This document shows, piece by piece, positions 36,601-45,181 of a stretch of 64,000 bases of DNA. The notes beneath the pieces are model-generated. The model saw only the letters and a program-made list of their open reading frames with translations, searched no databases and had not been told where the DNA came from. Every line of letters starts with the position of its first letter. Position 1 is the stretch's first letter. Location: NCBI RefSeq assembly GCF_015209745.1, contig NZ_CP063657.1:1240001-1304000 (forward strand), in the 5' to 3' direction. Source of the DNA: Lysobacter avium (GTDB taxonomy: Bacteria > Pseudomonadota > Gammaproteobacteria > Xanthomonadales > Xanthomonadaceae). A program made the position numbers and the translations under genes.

Positions 36601-37333
36601 GGTGATTGATCAGCCCATCGGGGACGTCGCGCTGGTCGGTCAGGTTGCTCACGTGTACCGGCTCAGCCACGAGGGCCGCGAACACTGGCAGATGCTGCGC
36701 GCATTTCCCGGTCAGGGCGGCGCTTTGAAGGCGGAGAAGGATCTGGACTTCAAGGACCGCGTGCCGATGTTCATGGACTGGGCCTTGCTGCGCCTGCATA
36801 CGGCGGGAGGGGGTGGGCGGATGCCGACGGTGCGTTTGGCGACCCTGGTCGACGACGAGATTCCAAGCTGGTCCGGCGCGCTGAACGCCTGGGACGAGGC
36901 CTTTGTGGAGGCAGCGCCGGAGGAACGATCGCAGCTGCTGAGCGATCTGCAGCGGCGGCTCTCGCGCTTGCTGCACTGGTGGCAGCAGGCGCAGGGCAGG
37001 CCACGCTGGTACTTTCCGAAAACCGCCTGGAAGGCGATCCAACCCACGGTCAGTCCGCGCAGCGGTGCCGGCGGGCAGGATGATCGCGAGCCAGCGCCCG
37101 CAAACGTCGAGAGTATCTGGGTGGCGACGCACGACGGCGGCACCGGCGAGCGCGATTACGCGCCCGGCTACAGCCGGCTGCTGGCCGGTGGCGTGGATTT
37201 CGCCGGCGGCAGCAACGAGCTGGCCGAACTGCACCGCTTTGCCTTGGCGCTTCACGAATGCATCGACATGGCATCGCCGCTGCGCCGCAACGCGACCGCC
37301 GACGAATCTGCTTGCATGGAGAAGCAGCAATGA
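33611..37333 (+). CDS. recC: Exodeoxyribonuclease V subunit gamma (RecC)
   Basis: RecC recognises Chi and holds the RecBCD complex that repairs double-strand breaks. The product of about 1240 residues is a degenerate helicase-like protein with RecC motifs: 'I-I-A-A-H-P-G-M-K-Q-W-L' near residue 60, 'R-L-P-Y-H-L-A-D' near 465 and 'V-V-A-V-L-G-L-N-D-G-E-F-P-R' near 720. It is somewhat longer than the E. coli protein (1122). The start is ATG 33611 or GTG 33629; the latter is better placed behind an AGGGGG stretch. The stop overlaps the recB ATG. Confidence 0.92.
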   Translation: MTGGGAVASVDKRGQLREVEGAAQTTGLVIYRASRLEMLLGPLRELLAVTRPANVLAPQTIIAAHPGMKQWLNGALARAYGPGGIVANLDIQLPSTWIGNLAERQLGQQAVSLPRYQREHLRWNIHELLGRDLDAIGVTDVRIASYLQPADADARHAGADVARRRFQLADRLARIYSQYVVYRPDWLNAWEHGRLDAVTGQGGDPRMASTEQRLLAPLWRHLRAQLGPHRGDVVATLIDRLLDRNDGGGDALHVFGVSHLAPSELAVIRAAARHRLVAMYVPDPCREYWGGLGNTVAEIQQRRDAELAGLESAGAGDYWIEQDNPLLASWGRMGQHFIMALADGSDDVLADVRHRADEEVSSPVNRLQRVQESIRALAPLPEAVELRQPAVIECEIADASLRVHASHTRLRELEILRDQLLDAIESTDQHGEPIRPADIVVMAPDIRSYVPLIPAVFGVAGHGGERLPYHLADVSVARSHSLFGAFQRLLDLPGTRVTAPEVVDLLAIPEVAGRLGLDAGAVDELSGWLQTSRVAWALDPAFRSRFGVPAIAEHTFGWSMDRMMAGYLMADRADIEHQPSVALPGGVAIAPLTGIHGPAAAHLGALDHLLREIQALCDLAEESRPPSAWAAELERRFEAMFRIDLMDADARDARAVLLGFIRTLATETAKAEVDPELHFSVVRDLLVERLAAAPERQRFLMGGITFCGMVPQRAIPFKVVAVLGLNDGEFPRNSSDAGLDLMARYRRLGDRDVRSDDRYLFLETLMSARERLHLSYLGEGVMDGKPRNPAQPLSELLAVLDASAGLAADDTDTPRPWIIRHPLQPFDARYCDGSDPRLFSYQQEFAAMHAQGVQPDVAPFLDRDGTREVVLEGPIALREVQAYYRDPAAQVLGRRMQISLDALVDDRLPSEEPVDPRFGALDSVPRKLFFNDALPAWPDGQWPPERAPDWLRLGGIMPPGRPGVQAWEDSAAAVAKLLERLADLPAFEHGVPAPVSVVIDQPIGDVALVGQVAHVYRLSHEGREHWQMLRAFPGQGGALKAEKDLDFKDRVPMFMDWALLRLHTAGGGGRMPTVRLATLVDDEIPSWSGALNAWDEAFVEAAPEERSQLLSDLQRRLSRLLHWWQQAQGRPRWYFPKTAWKAIQPTVSPRSGAGGQDDREPAPANVESIWVATHDGGTGERDYAPGYSRLLAGGVDFAGGSNELAELHRFALALHECIDMASPLRRNATADESACMEKQQ

Positions 37334-40300
37334 ACGAGACGGTTTGCGCGCACGCTCAGGCTGGCGCCCGGGACTGGCGCGACCTGGACCTGGCACCAGG
37401 CGGGCGCAGCCTGATCGAGGCCAGTGCCGGCACCGGCAAGACCTGGACCATTGCCGTTCTCTATCTGCGCCTGTTGCTCGAACAGGGCCGGTCGCCGCGA
37501 CAGGTGGTGGTGACGACGTTCACCGAAGCCGCCGCACAGGAACTGCGCGAACGCTTGCGCGGCAAGCTGCGCTGGGCCGTGCAGCTCGCCGAATCCGCCG
37601 AGCCTGTCCCGGCCGACGCCGGCCCCGATGCATTGTGGCTGCACGAACGCTGGCAGCAGGACGCCGACGCACGATCCAGGGACCTGCAGGCGTTGCGCCT
37701 CGCACTGGCGGAGATGGACGCCGCCCCGATCAGCACCCTGCACAGCCTGTGTCGGAGGATCCTCGCCGACCACCCGTTCGCCTGTGGCGTGGCCTTCGTG
37801 ATGGGCGACATGGTTGCCAGCGACGCCCTCCTGGACGAGGTGGCAGGCGACCTGTGGCGTCGTTTGCAGCAGGGGGACGACAGCGACCCGCTGGTGCTGC
37901 TCGCCGGACGCGCCGGTAACCTGACCCGCGACCGGCTGCGCAACGGGCTCAAGATCTGCCTCGGGCAGGGCGTGGCGGTCGGCGGCATGTCGTCCGCGGA
38001 AATCGAGGCGGCGCTTGACCCCGCGTGGATACCGAAGCTGGAGGAGATCGTCGCGGGCAGCGTCGACACGTTTGGCAGGAAAGCCGCGTTGCCGCGCGTG
38101 CTCGCTGAACTGCTCGAGCTGCTGAAGGACCATTCGCGGCTCCCTTCCGAAGACAGCTGCAAGCGACTGGCCGAGGCCTCGAAGCTGACTGGGCTGAAAA
38201 GAGCATTCGAAAGGGATCCCGAGCTTCTGGCCGCGGGCCAGTTTGCCGAAGCGTGCGTTCCCGCCATCCAGGGCCTGCGGATGAGCTTCTGGCGTGAGTT
38301 GGCAGCGGTGGCGCGCGGCGAGATCCAGTCGCGGCTCGCGGCCCGCCACCAGCTCACCTTCGATGCCTTGATCAGTACCGTCAGCGACGCGCTGCTACGC
38401 GAGGCGGACGGCGGCGGTGAACGCCCGCTGGCCGATGCGCTGCACGACGCCTGGCCGGTCGCGCTGGTGGACGAATTCCAGGACACCGATGCGCTGCAGT
38501 ACGGCATCCTCGACGCGGTCTACCGCGATGCCGGTGGCGCCCCGCGCGGCCGGCTGGTGATGATTGGCGACCCCAAGCAGGCAATCTATTCCTTCCGCGG
38601 CGGGGACATCCATGCCTACCAGCGCGCGGCGGCCAGCGCCGGCGCCAGCGACCGGCTCACCTTGGACACCAACCACCGTTCCAGCGAGGCGCTGGTGGAT
38701 GCCATCAACCAGTTCTACGCGGTGGCCGGAAACCGGCTGGGCGCGCTGGATGCAACGGAGATCCGCTGCAGTCCGGTCAAAGCCTCCAAACGCCGGAGCG
38801 CGACGCCCTACACTGTTGAAGGGGACCCTTGCGCCAAGCCGCTGGTAATCCACCACCAAACCCCGGCGGCGCCATCCCAGCCGGAGCGTCGCGCTCAAGC
38901 CCTGCGCGCCTGCGCGGACCAGATCGCGGGGATGTTGCAGTCGCGGGTCCACCGCATTGCCGGACGCCCTGTGGCGCCCTCGGATATCGCGGTACTGCTG
39001 CCGACGGCCAGGGACATCACCACCCTGCGCGACGAGCTTCGTGCGCGCGGCGTCCCCTGCGTCACCAGCACCCGTAGCAGCGTTTTTGCCACCGATATCG
39101 CCCGCGACCTGCAGACCGTCCTGTACGCCGTGGCCTATCCCGACGAGCTCGGCGCGCTGCGCGCCGCGGCCGCCACCCGGCTGTGGGGCACCAGCTTCAG
39201 CGAACTGCAGGAGTGGGGCGACGACGTACTGCGCTGGCAGGCGATGGCCGGGCAGTTCCGCCAATGGCATCTGGACTGGCAGCGTCGCGGCGTGCTGCAT
39301 GTGGTCGAGCGGCTGATCACGCACATGGCACCGCTCTACCTGCAGACCCTGGCCGGCGAGCGCGCTTTGACCGACCTTCGCCACTTGGGCGAGCTGCTGC
39401 AGGCCCGGTCCGAGGAGGATCCGGGTTTCGAGGAATTGCTGGGCTGGCTGGCCGAATGCCGGGACGGCGAGGGCGACTCCGGCGATGACGCCGTTGAGGC
39501 AGCGCAGCTGCGGATCGAGTCCGACAGCGCGCGGGCTCGCCTGATGACCCTGCATGCCAGCAAAGGCCTGGAATTTCCGATCGTGTTCCTGCCGCTGATG
39601 TGGAACCACGGCGAAAAAACCGGTGGCGAGATGCATGTCCTCACCGATCCGCGCACCGGGGCCAGTCGTGTCGAGCGCTCGCCTGAGGCTGCTGCGACCA
39701 GGTTGCAGGAACTGCAGGACGAACGGTTCCGCGTGCTGTACGTGGCGCTGACCCGCGCCATTTATGCGTGCCACGTGTTCGCCCTGGACGTGGAGCGACC
39801 GGCGAGTGCAACGGCGAAGTCGCCACTGCAAGGCACCAAACGCAGCGCGCTGGATGTGATGCTGACGCGCCTGTCGTCACCGCTGGGCAGCACGGAACTG
39901 GAAGCCCAGGCCACGCGGGTCGAGTGGAGGCAGGGCTGGCTTCCGACGGAACGCCAGCATTATGTGCCCGACGCAACCAAGACGACGCGGCAACGCACCG
40001 CGCGCCCCATGCCGGCATGGCCGATCGGCCCGCTGCCGGGAAAGCACAGCTTCACCACGCTGACCCACGGCGAACAGCGCGAAGCGATCAATCCGGAGGC
40101 CGCTGCCGGGGACGAGACCGAGGCCACCACCGCGGCGGGCTCGAGCGCGGCGGTGCCCCAGCAGCTACCCGCCGCGCCACATCCCGAACTTCTCGCGCTG
40201 GCGGACGTCCGCGGCACGGATTTCGGCAACGCCGTCCACGCCGTATTCGAGTTCCGCAAAATTGGCGAGCCGATCACCGCCCAGCTTCCGCTGGTGGAGC

Positions 40301-40941
40301 GGTATCTGGGTGATTCCGGGGTGCGTCGCAAGGACCACGCGCAGTCGCCGCTGACCGAAACGCTCGCCCGGCGACTGCAGGGTGCTTTGGAGGCACCGCT
40401 GGGACTTCAGGGACATCCTGATCTTTCGCTCGCGGACCTGGCCGAAACCGACCTTCGTGCGGAGATGGGATTCCATTTCGCCCTCGATGCGGTCTCCATG
40501 GCGGACCTTCGCGAAGCGTGCGCGGCCCACGGAGAGCCGCATCTGGTGCCGACCAGCCAGCGGGTGCTGAGCGGCCTGATGAACGGCAAGATCGACTTGA
40601 CATTCCACTGTAACGGAAGATTTTACGTCCTTGATTACAAAGGAAACTATCTGGGCGATTCCTTGGGGAACTACATGGGCAGCGCATTGCTTGAGCAGAT
40701 GGACCGGAGCCGCTATCGCTTCCAGGCTTTGCTGTACACGCTCGCCGTGGACCGCTACCTGCGCCAGCGGCTTGGTGTGGGCTATGACCGGTCGCGACAC
40801 CTGGGCGAATGCGTGTACCTGTTTGTCCGCGCGGCAGGGCTGGCACCGGGTGCCGGGATCTGGCGACACCGGTTTCCCGATCCGCTGCTGGACGCGGTCG
40901 GCAGCGTTCTGGGCGAAACGCGCACCCAGGTCGCCGCGTGA
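37330..40941 (+). CDS. recB: Exodeoxyribonuclease V subunit beta (RecB)
   Basis: RecB is the 3'-5' helicase and nuclease of RecBCD. The 1203-residue protein has Walker A 'A-S-A-G-T-G-K-T-W-T' near residue 31, 'T-F-T-E-A-A-A-Q-E-L-R' near 62, 'L-V-D-E-F-Q-D-T-D' near 380, 'I-G-D-P-K-Q-A-I-Y-S-F-R-G-G-D' near 412 and 'T-L-H-A-S-K-G-L-E-F' near 740. A C-terminal nuclease domain has 'D-L' and 'L-D-Y-K-G-N' metal-binding residues near 1092-1105. Start and stop overlap recC and recD by four bases each. Confidence 0.95.
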   Translation: MNETVCAHAQAGARDWRDLDLAPGGRSLIEASAGTGKTWTIAVLYLRLLLEQGRSPRQVVVTTFTEAAAQELRERLRGKLRWAVQLAESAEPVPADAGPDALWLHERWQQDADARSRDLQALRLALAEMDAAPISTLHSLCRRILADHPFACGVAFVMGDMVASDALLDEVAGDLWRRLQQGDDSDPLVLLAGRAGNLTRDRLRNGLKICLGQGVAVGGMSSAEIEAALDPAWIPKLEEIVAGSVDTFGRKAALPRVLAELLELLKDHSRLPSEDSCKRLAEASKLTGLKRAFERDPELLAAGQFAEACVPAIQGLRMSFWRELAAVARGEIQSRLAARHQLTFDALISTVSDALLREADGGGERPLADALHDAWPVALVDEFQDTDALQYGILDAVYRDAGGAPRGRLVMIGDPKQAIYSFRGGDIHAYQRAAASAGASDRLTLDTNHRSSEALVDAINQFYAVAGNRLGALDATEIRCSPVKASKRRSATPYTVEGDPCAKPLVIHHQTPAAPSQPERRAQALRACADQIAGMLQSRVHRIAGRPVAPSDIAVLLPTARDITTLRDELRARGVPCVTSTRSSVFATDIARDLQTVLYAVAYPDELGALRAAAATRLWGTSFSELQEWGDDVLRWQAMAGQFRQWHLDWQRRGVLHVVERLITHMAPLYLQTLAGERALTDLRHLGELLQARSEEDPGFEELLGWLAECRDGEGDSGDDAVEAAQLRIESDSARARLMTLHASKGLEFPIVFLPLMWNHGEKTGGEMHVLTDPRTGASRVERSPEAAATRLQELQDERFRVLYVALTRAIYACHVFALDVERPASATAKSPLQGTKRSALDVMLTRLSSPLGSTELEAQATRVEWRQGWLPTERQHYVPDATKTTRQRTARPMPAWPIGPLPGKHSFTTLTHGEQREAINPEAAAGDETEATTAAGSSAAVPQQLPAAPHPELLALADVRGTDFGNAVHAVFEFRKIGEPITAQLPLVERYLGDSGVRRKDHAQSPLTETLARRLQGALEAPLGLQGHPDLSLADLAETDLRAEMGFHFALDAVSMADLREACAAHGEPHLVPTSQRVLSGLMNGKIDLTFHCNGRFYVLDYKGNYLGDSLGNYMGSALLEQMDRSRYRFQALLYTLAVDRYLRQRLGVGYDRSRHLGECVYLFVRAAGLAPGAGIWRHRFPDPLLDAVGSVLGETRTQVAA

Positions 40942-42878
40942 GCGCTCCAGCCACCTACCACTTCCGACGACCGGCGAACGAGCCGGCTCCGCCCGAGGTG
41001 TGGCGGATGCTGGATCACACCGTGGCGCGCTGGGTGAGGGCGCACGGTGGCTCCGCGGCGCTGGCGGAGTTGGCGGGTTGGGCCAGCCTGGCCGACGGCC
41101 ACGGCGACAGCGCACTGCCGCTGCGTGGCGAGGCCGCCGGCCGCCATGGAATGCCGCCGCTGGAGGATGACGCCTTGGAGCAGGTCATGGCCGACCCGAT
41201 GGTGACGGTGGTGACTGCCGGGTCCACGCAAGCCGCGCCGGCAGTCGCAGCCACGCCGTTCGTGGTCGATAGCGGGTATTTCTACCTGCTGCGCAACCAC
41301 CTGCACGAGGGCGTCGTGGCGCGCCATGCCAATGCGCGTCGCGCAGGCGCCGGAACCGAGCCTGAGGGTCATCCGGCCGACATCGAGGTCCTGTTCCATG
41401 GGGACGGAAGCGGGCGCGTGGCTGCGCAGCGCGCCGCCGTGGCGCAGGTCCCGGGCAAACGCCTGTTTGTGCTTACCGGCGGGCCCGGCACCGGCAAGAC
41501 CACGACCGTCCTGCGCATGCTGATGCTGCTGCTCAAGCGCCGCGCCGGATCAGGCGCCGCTCCGGCGGTCGTCCGTATCGGCGCGCCAACCGGCAAGGCG
41601 GCGCAGCGTCTATCGGAGTCGCTGCGCGACGGCGCCAGGCTGATGCGCGACGGCCCGACGCCGCTGCCCGAAGACTGGCACCCGTGGCTGGACGCATCGC
41701 TCAACGCGCCTGCCAGCACCTTGCACAGACTGCTGGGAAGCCGCGGACATGGCGGCGGGTTCGTGCACCACGCAGGAAATCCCGTGCCTGCCGACATCGT
41801 CATCGTCGACGAGGCCTCCATGGTCGACCTGGCGATGCTCCGCCATCTGTTGGAGGCATTGCGCGAGGATGCCGCCTTGATCCTCGTCGGCGATGCCGAC
41901 CAGTTGACCTCGGTGGGTACCGGTTCGGTATTGCTGGATCTGGTCGGCGCGATGGAGGCAGCGGCCGATCCCGGTCTGGTCCGGCTCTCGCACAGCTTTC
42001 GCGCCGACCAGTCGCTGCTGCCACTCAATGAAGCGGTGCGCCTTGGTGACATCGACGCGTTCGAGCGCGCTGTCGCCGACGCGGGTGATCAGGTGCGGCG
42101 CGTACAGATCGGCGCCCCGCACGAGCTGGACGCCGCGTTGGCCAGCTGGGCCCGAAGCCTGGCCGATGGATTGCGCGCAGCGGGTGCGTTCTCGCCGCTG
42201 CCGCGCGGCGCTGACGGTGCACCGGACCAGTCCGCCGTCCTGACCGCTCTGGACGGTTTACGCGAACGGCAGCTGTTGTGCGCCTTGCGTGAAGGCGAAT
42301 TCGGCGCCGAAGCGGCCAACCGCCACCTGGAGTCATCGGTTCGCGCCGCTTCATCGGGCGACGCGCTTTCCCTCACCCGGGGCGAGTGGTACCCCGGTCG
42401 CGCGGTGATGATCACCCGCAACGATTACACCGCCGGGCTGTTCAACGGCGATCTCGGCATCTGCCTGGAGGATGCTGACGGCGCGTTGGGGGTCTGGTTT
42501 GCGGTGACCGTCGCCGCGTCCGCAGCCAGCGCCGCGTCCGCAGGCAGCGTGATCGACGATGATGCCGGGGCGCCAGCGACCGAGCGCAGCCGCCGTGCGG
42601 TCTGCTTCGCGCCGGGCAGCCTGCCGGACCACCAGGGTGGATTTGCCATCACGATCCACAAGAGCCAGGGATCGGAGTACCGCGAAGTCGCCGTGCTGCT
42701 GCCACCTGATCCGGACAACCGGATCCTCTCCCGGCAGCTGCTCTACACCGGCATCTCGCGCGCCCGGCAAAAGGTGCAGCTATGGCAATCGGACGCAGTG
42801 CTCCGTCGCGCGATCTCAACTCCCGCGCGCCGCTCGAGCGGTCTGCGCGCCAGGCTGGATGCAAGCCAGTGGTCGTAA
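40938..42878 (+). CDS. recD: Exodeoxyribonuclease V subunit alpha (RecD)
   Basis: RecD is the 5'-3' helicase of RecBCD. The 646-residue protein has Walker A 'L-T-G-G-P-G-T-G-K-T-T-T' near residue 183, 'G-A-P-T-G-K-A-A-Q-R-L' near 216, 'V-D-E-A-S-M-V-D' near 290, 'G-D-A-D-Q-L' near 318 and the C-terminal 'T-I-H-K-S-Q-G-S-E' and 'Y-T-G-I-S-R-A'. It starts with a GTG inside the recB stop (GTGA). The order recC-recB-recD without a ptr gene between them is usual outside enterobacteria. Confidence 0.95.
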   Translation: MSAPATYHFRRPANEPAPPEVWRMLDHTVARWVRAHGGSAALAELAGWASLADGHGDSALPLRGEAAGRHGMPPLEDDALEQVMADPMVTVVTAGSTQAAPAVAATPFVVDSGYFYLLRNHLHEGVVARHANARRAGAGTEPEGHPADIEVLFHGDGSGRVAAQRAAVAQVPGKRLFVLTGGPGTGKTTTVLRMLMLLLKRRAGSGAAPAVVRIGAPTGKAAQRLSESLRDGARLMRDGPTPLPEDWHPWLDASLNAPASTLHRLLGSRGHGGGFVHHAGNPVPADIVIVDEASMVDLAMLRHLLEALREDAALILVGDADQLTSVGTGSVLLDLVGAMEAAADPGLVRLSHSFRADQSLLPLNEAVRLGDIDAFERAVADAGDQVRRVQIGAPHELDAALASWARSLADGLRAAGAFSPLPRGADGAPDQSAVLTALDGLRERQLLCALREGEFGAEAANRHLESSVRAASSGDALSLTRGEWYPGRAVMITRNDYTAGLFNGDLGICLEDADGALGVWFAVTVAASAASAASAGSVIDDDAGAPATERSRRAVCFAPGSLPDHQGGFAITIHKSQGSEYREVAVLLPPDPDNRILSRQLLYTGISRARQKVQLWQSDAVLRRAISTPARRSSGLRARLDASQWS

Positions 42879-43045
42879 CTCCGCGGGCGTCGGCCGGCGC
42901 AAGACACGCGCGCTCTGCGACGGTCAACCTTCGAAGGTCGGCGCGCAGAGCACACAGGCTCATCGCATCCGAAACGGCATAGTGGGGGTTCGCCGGTTAC
43001 GGCTGTTGCCCGTATCGGCACCCCACCCGTCATCAGGAGAACCCC

Positions 43046-43468
43046 ATGAAGAAGACCGCATCGGCTGTCTGGACCGGCGAAGTCAAGACCGGCAAGGGCA
43101 GCATTTCGACCGAGACCGGCGTGCTGCGCGACGCGCCCTATGGCTTCAAGGCACGCTTTGAAGACGGCCCGGGCACCAATCCGGAAGAACTGATCGGTGC
43201 TGCCCACGCCGGCTGCTTCTCCATGGCGCTTTCGATGATGCTGGGCAAGGAAAACCTGACCCCGGACAAGATCGAGACCACGGCCTCGGTCACGCTGGAT
43301 CCGGACGCGCTGGAAATCACCACCATCCATCTCGACGTCAAGGCCAAGGTGCCTGGCGCCGATGACGCGACGTTCCAGCGCATCGCGACGGCGGCAAAGG
43401 AAGGCTGCCCGGTATCCAAGGTGCTCAAGGGCGCCAGCATCACCATGGATGCGAAACTCGACGCGTAG
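43046..43468 (+). CDS. osmC: OsmC-type peroxiredoxin
   Basis: OsmC reduces organic hydroperoxides through two reactive cysteines. Both are present in this 140-residue protein: Cys57 in 'A-H-A-G-C-F-S-M-A-L' and Cys118 in 'E-G-C-P-V-S-K-V-L'. The N-terminal 'A-x-W-T-G-x-x-K-T-G-K-G' and 'T-N-P-E-E-L-I-G-A-A' are typical of the OsmC rather than the Ohr branch. AGGAGA precedes the ATG at good spacing. It stands alone, facing the PAAR gene. Confidence 0.93.
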   Translation: MKKTASAVWTGEVKTGKGSISTETGVLRDAPYGFKARFEDGPGTNPEELIGAAHAGCFSMALSMMLGKENLTPDKIETTASVTLDPDALEITTIHLDVKAKVPGADDATFQRIATAAKEGCPVSKVLKGASITMDAKLDA

Positions 43469-43476
43469 CCGGAACG

Positions 43477-43501
43477 GCCGCCGCGCACCCGCCGCGGCGG
43501 C
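43477..43501. terminator. Strong hairpin between osmC and the PAAR gene, possible terminator
   Basis: A perfect 9-bp GC stem (43477-43485 with 43493-43501) with a 7-base loop lies nine bases after the osmC stop and before the convergent PAAR stop. It has no T tract, so termination is only suggested. Confidence 0.4.
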
Positions 43502-43554
43502 ATCCTGGCGCAAACAATACGTCTCCGCGCCTGAGTCGCTACGACGCCGGGCTG

Positions 43555-43818
43555 CTACAGGGACACGCGCATCTGCCGGGCTGCCAGCACCTTGCATCCA
43601 CACGCCAGCGCGCTTCCGTGGACCGCAACCGGCTGGCCATCAATCGTGGTGGTCGCGTCTCCGTCGATGATCGGGAAACTGCCCTTGTGGGTCGGGCACG
43701 TCGCCTGATCGGTCACCCGGGACACGGGCTTGCCATCGATATCGGTAAACGGCGAGCCGGTGATGACCTTGCCGCCGCCGCTGGTGGGATCGCCGATCAC
43801 AATCCACATCTTTGCCAT
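43555..43818 (-). CDS. PAAR domain protein
   Basis: PAAR proteins form the sharp tip on VgrG spikes of type VI secretion systems. This 87-residue protein is almost entirely a PAAR domain: N-terminal 'I-G-D-P-T-S-G-G-G-K-V-I-T-G-S', a middle 'D-G-D-A-T-T-T-I-D-G-Q-P-V-A' and the closing 'H-G-S-A-L-A-C-G-C-K'. Cys41 plus His and Cys residues can bind the tip zinc. AAGGAGA precedes the ATG. No VgrG, effector or other T6SS gene is nearby, so it is an orphan tip protein or belongs to a distant cluster. Confidence 0.85.
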   Translation of the reverse strand: MAKMWIVIGDPTSGGGKVITGSPFTDIDGKPVSRVTDQATCPTHKGSFPIIDGDATTTIDGQPVAVHGSALACGCKVLAARQMRVSL

Positions 43819-43902
43819 GGTGTTCTCCTTGTCTCGCTGGACCGCACCAGTCTAGCGCGAGGAAGTACGCCCGCGCAGACGGCGACCGTATGATGAGCGG
43901 CG

Positions 43903-45177
43903 TTGCGCACAACTCCCTGTTCCCCGCTGAAGCCGCTGGAGGCCGAGCTGAAACTCACCCGCACACGCGCTGCATTGCTGGTGGTCCTCGCGGCCTTGCT
44001 GGTCGTTGCCGGCTGGCTGGTCGTGCTGAAGGTCCAGGGGCCGCCGGTGCCGGCGTACCGGCTGCAGGCGCAGCCGCTGGTGCAGACGGTCGTCGCCACT
44101 GGCCGGGTTGCGTCCGCGTCGCGCGCGCAGGTGGGCGCGCAGGTCGCCGGCGTCATCGCCCAGCGCTTGGTTCGCGAGGGCGATTTGGTCGCGGCCGGTG
44201 ATGTGTTGGCCGTTCTACAGGCCGATGACTATCAGGCGCGGCTGGGCGAGGCGCAGGCCGCGTTGGCCGATCTGCGGGAATCCGGCAAGCCGCAGGCCGA
44301 TGCGTCATTGCGCCGCGCCCGATCCGCTTTCACCCAGGCCAGTCGCGAGGCGGTCCGCCGGCGTGAATTGTTCGCCCGGCAGCTGGTGTCGCGCGAAATG
44401 ATGGAGCAATCCGTGCAGGCCGAAGCCGTCGCCCGCGCGGCGCTAGAGCAGGCGGAACTCAGCGCAAGATCGCTGTCGCCCGGCAACCCCGGCGAGACCG
44501 AAGCCCGCCAGCGGGTGGCGGCAGCCAAGGCCTTGCTGGAGAAGACCCGCGTGCGTGCCCAGGTCGGCGGCACCGTGTTGACCCGCGATGCCGAGCCCGG
44601 TGATGTGGTCCAGCCCGGGCAGGTCCTGTTCGAGATCGCCCGCGAGGGCGAGACCGAATTGCTGGTGCCGGTCGACGAGAAAAACCTGTCGGTGCTCGCC
44701 CTGGAACAAACCGCCGTCTGCGTGGCCGACGCGTATCCCGAGCGCCCGTTCCCTGCGACGGTCGCGTTCATCGCGCCGGCGGTGGACCCGCAACGCGGCA
44801 GTGTGGATATCCGGCTGCGACTCGATCCGGTGCCTGAATTCCTGCGCCAGGACATGACGGTTTCAGTCAACGTGGAAACCGGGCGGCGCGAACGCGCCCT
44901 GGTAGTCCCCAACGACGCCCTGGAGCGCGACGCGCGCGGCAACCCGCAGGTGTGGAAGATGGTTGGCGGCCGCATCGAGCGCGCTCCGGTGACCTTGGGA
45001 CTGCGTGGAATCACCGTCACCGAGGTCACCGGTGGCCTGGTTGAGGGCGATGTGGTCCTGAGTGCACCAGGCGCAACGCTGGCCGACGGCGACCGGGTCC
45101 GACCGCAACTCGGGGAGATCCCGTCGGAGCGCGCGGACACAGCGACCGATCGCGAAATTCCGGTCAAGTTCGACTGA
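43903..45177 (+). CDS. Efflux periplasmic adaptor (HlyD/MacA family)
   Basis: This membrane-fusion protein links an inner-membrane ABC transporter to the outer membrane. It has an N-terminal hydrophobic anchor, the lipoyl-like half motif 'G-R-V-x-x-x-S-x-A-Q-V-G-A-Q-V-A-G-V-I' near residue 67, an alpha-helical hairpin (about 110-200) and beta-barrel domains with 'G-D-V-V-Q-P-G-Q-V-L-F-E-I-A'. The start is uncertain: TTG at 43903 is the longest, while a GGAGG at 43938-43942 points to an in-frame CTG at 43948 that would begin L-K-L-T-R-T-R and leave a normal signal anchor. The permease and ATPase genes follow directly. Confidence 0.88.
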   Translation: MRTTPCSPLKPLEAELKLTRTRAALLVVLAALLVVAGWLVVLKVQGPPVPAYRLQAQPLVQTVVATGRVASASRAQVGAQVAGVIAQRLVREGDLVAAGDVLAVLQADDYQARLGEAQAALADLRESGKPQADASLRRARSAFTQASREAVRRRELFARQLVSREMMEQSVQAEAVARAALEQAELSARSLSPGNPGETEARQRVAAAKALLEKTRVRAQVGGTVLTRDAEPGDVVQPGQVLFEIAREGETELLVPVDEKNLSVLALEQTAVCVADAYPERPFPATVAFIAPAVDPQRGSVDIRLRLDPVPEFLRQDMTVSVNVETGRRERALVVPNDALERDARGNPQVWKMVGGRIERAPVTLGLRGITVTEVTGGLVEGDVVLSAPGATLADGDRVRPQLGEIPSERADTATDREIPVKFD

Positions 45178-45181
45178 CGCC

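Noticed and set aside
33635-37396. Very long open frame on the minus strand opposite recC
   Set aside because: Its translation is His/Gln/Arg-rich with no recognisable domain, and the plus strand encodes a clear RecC. Such antisense frames are common in GC-rich genes because of third-position bias.
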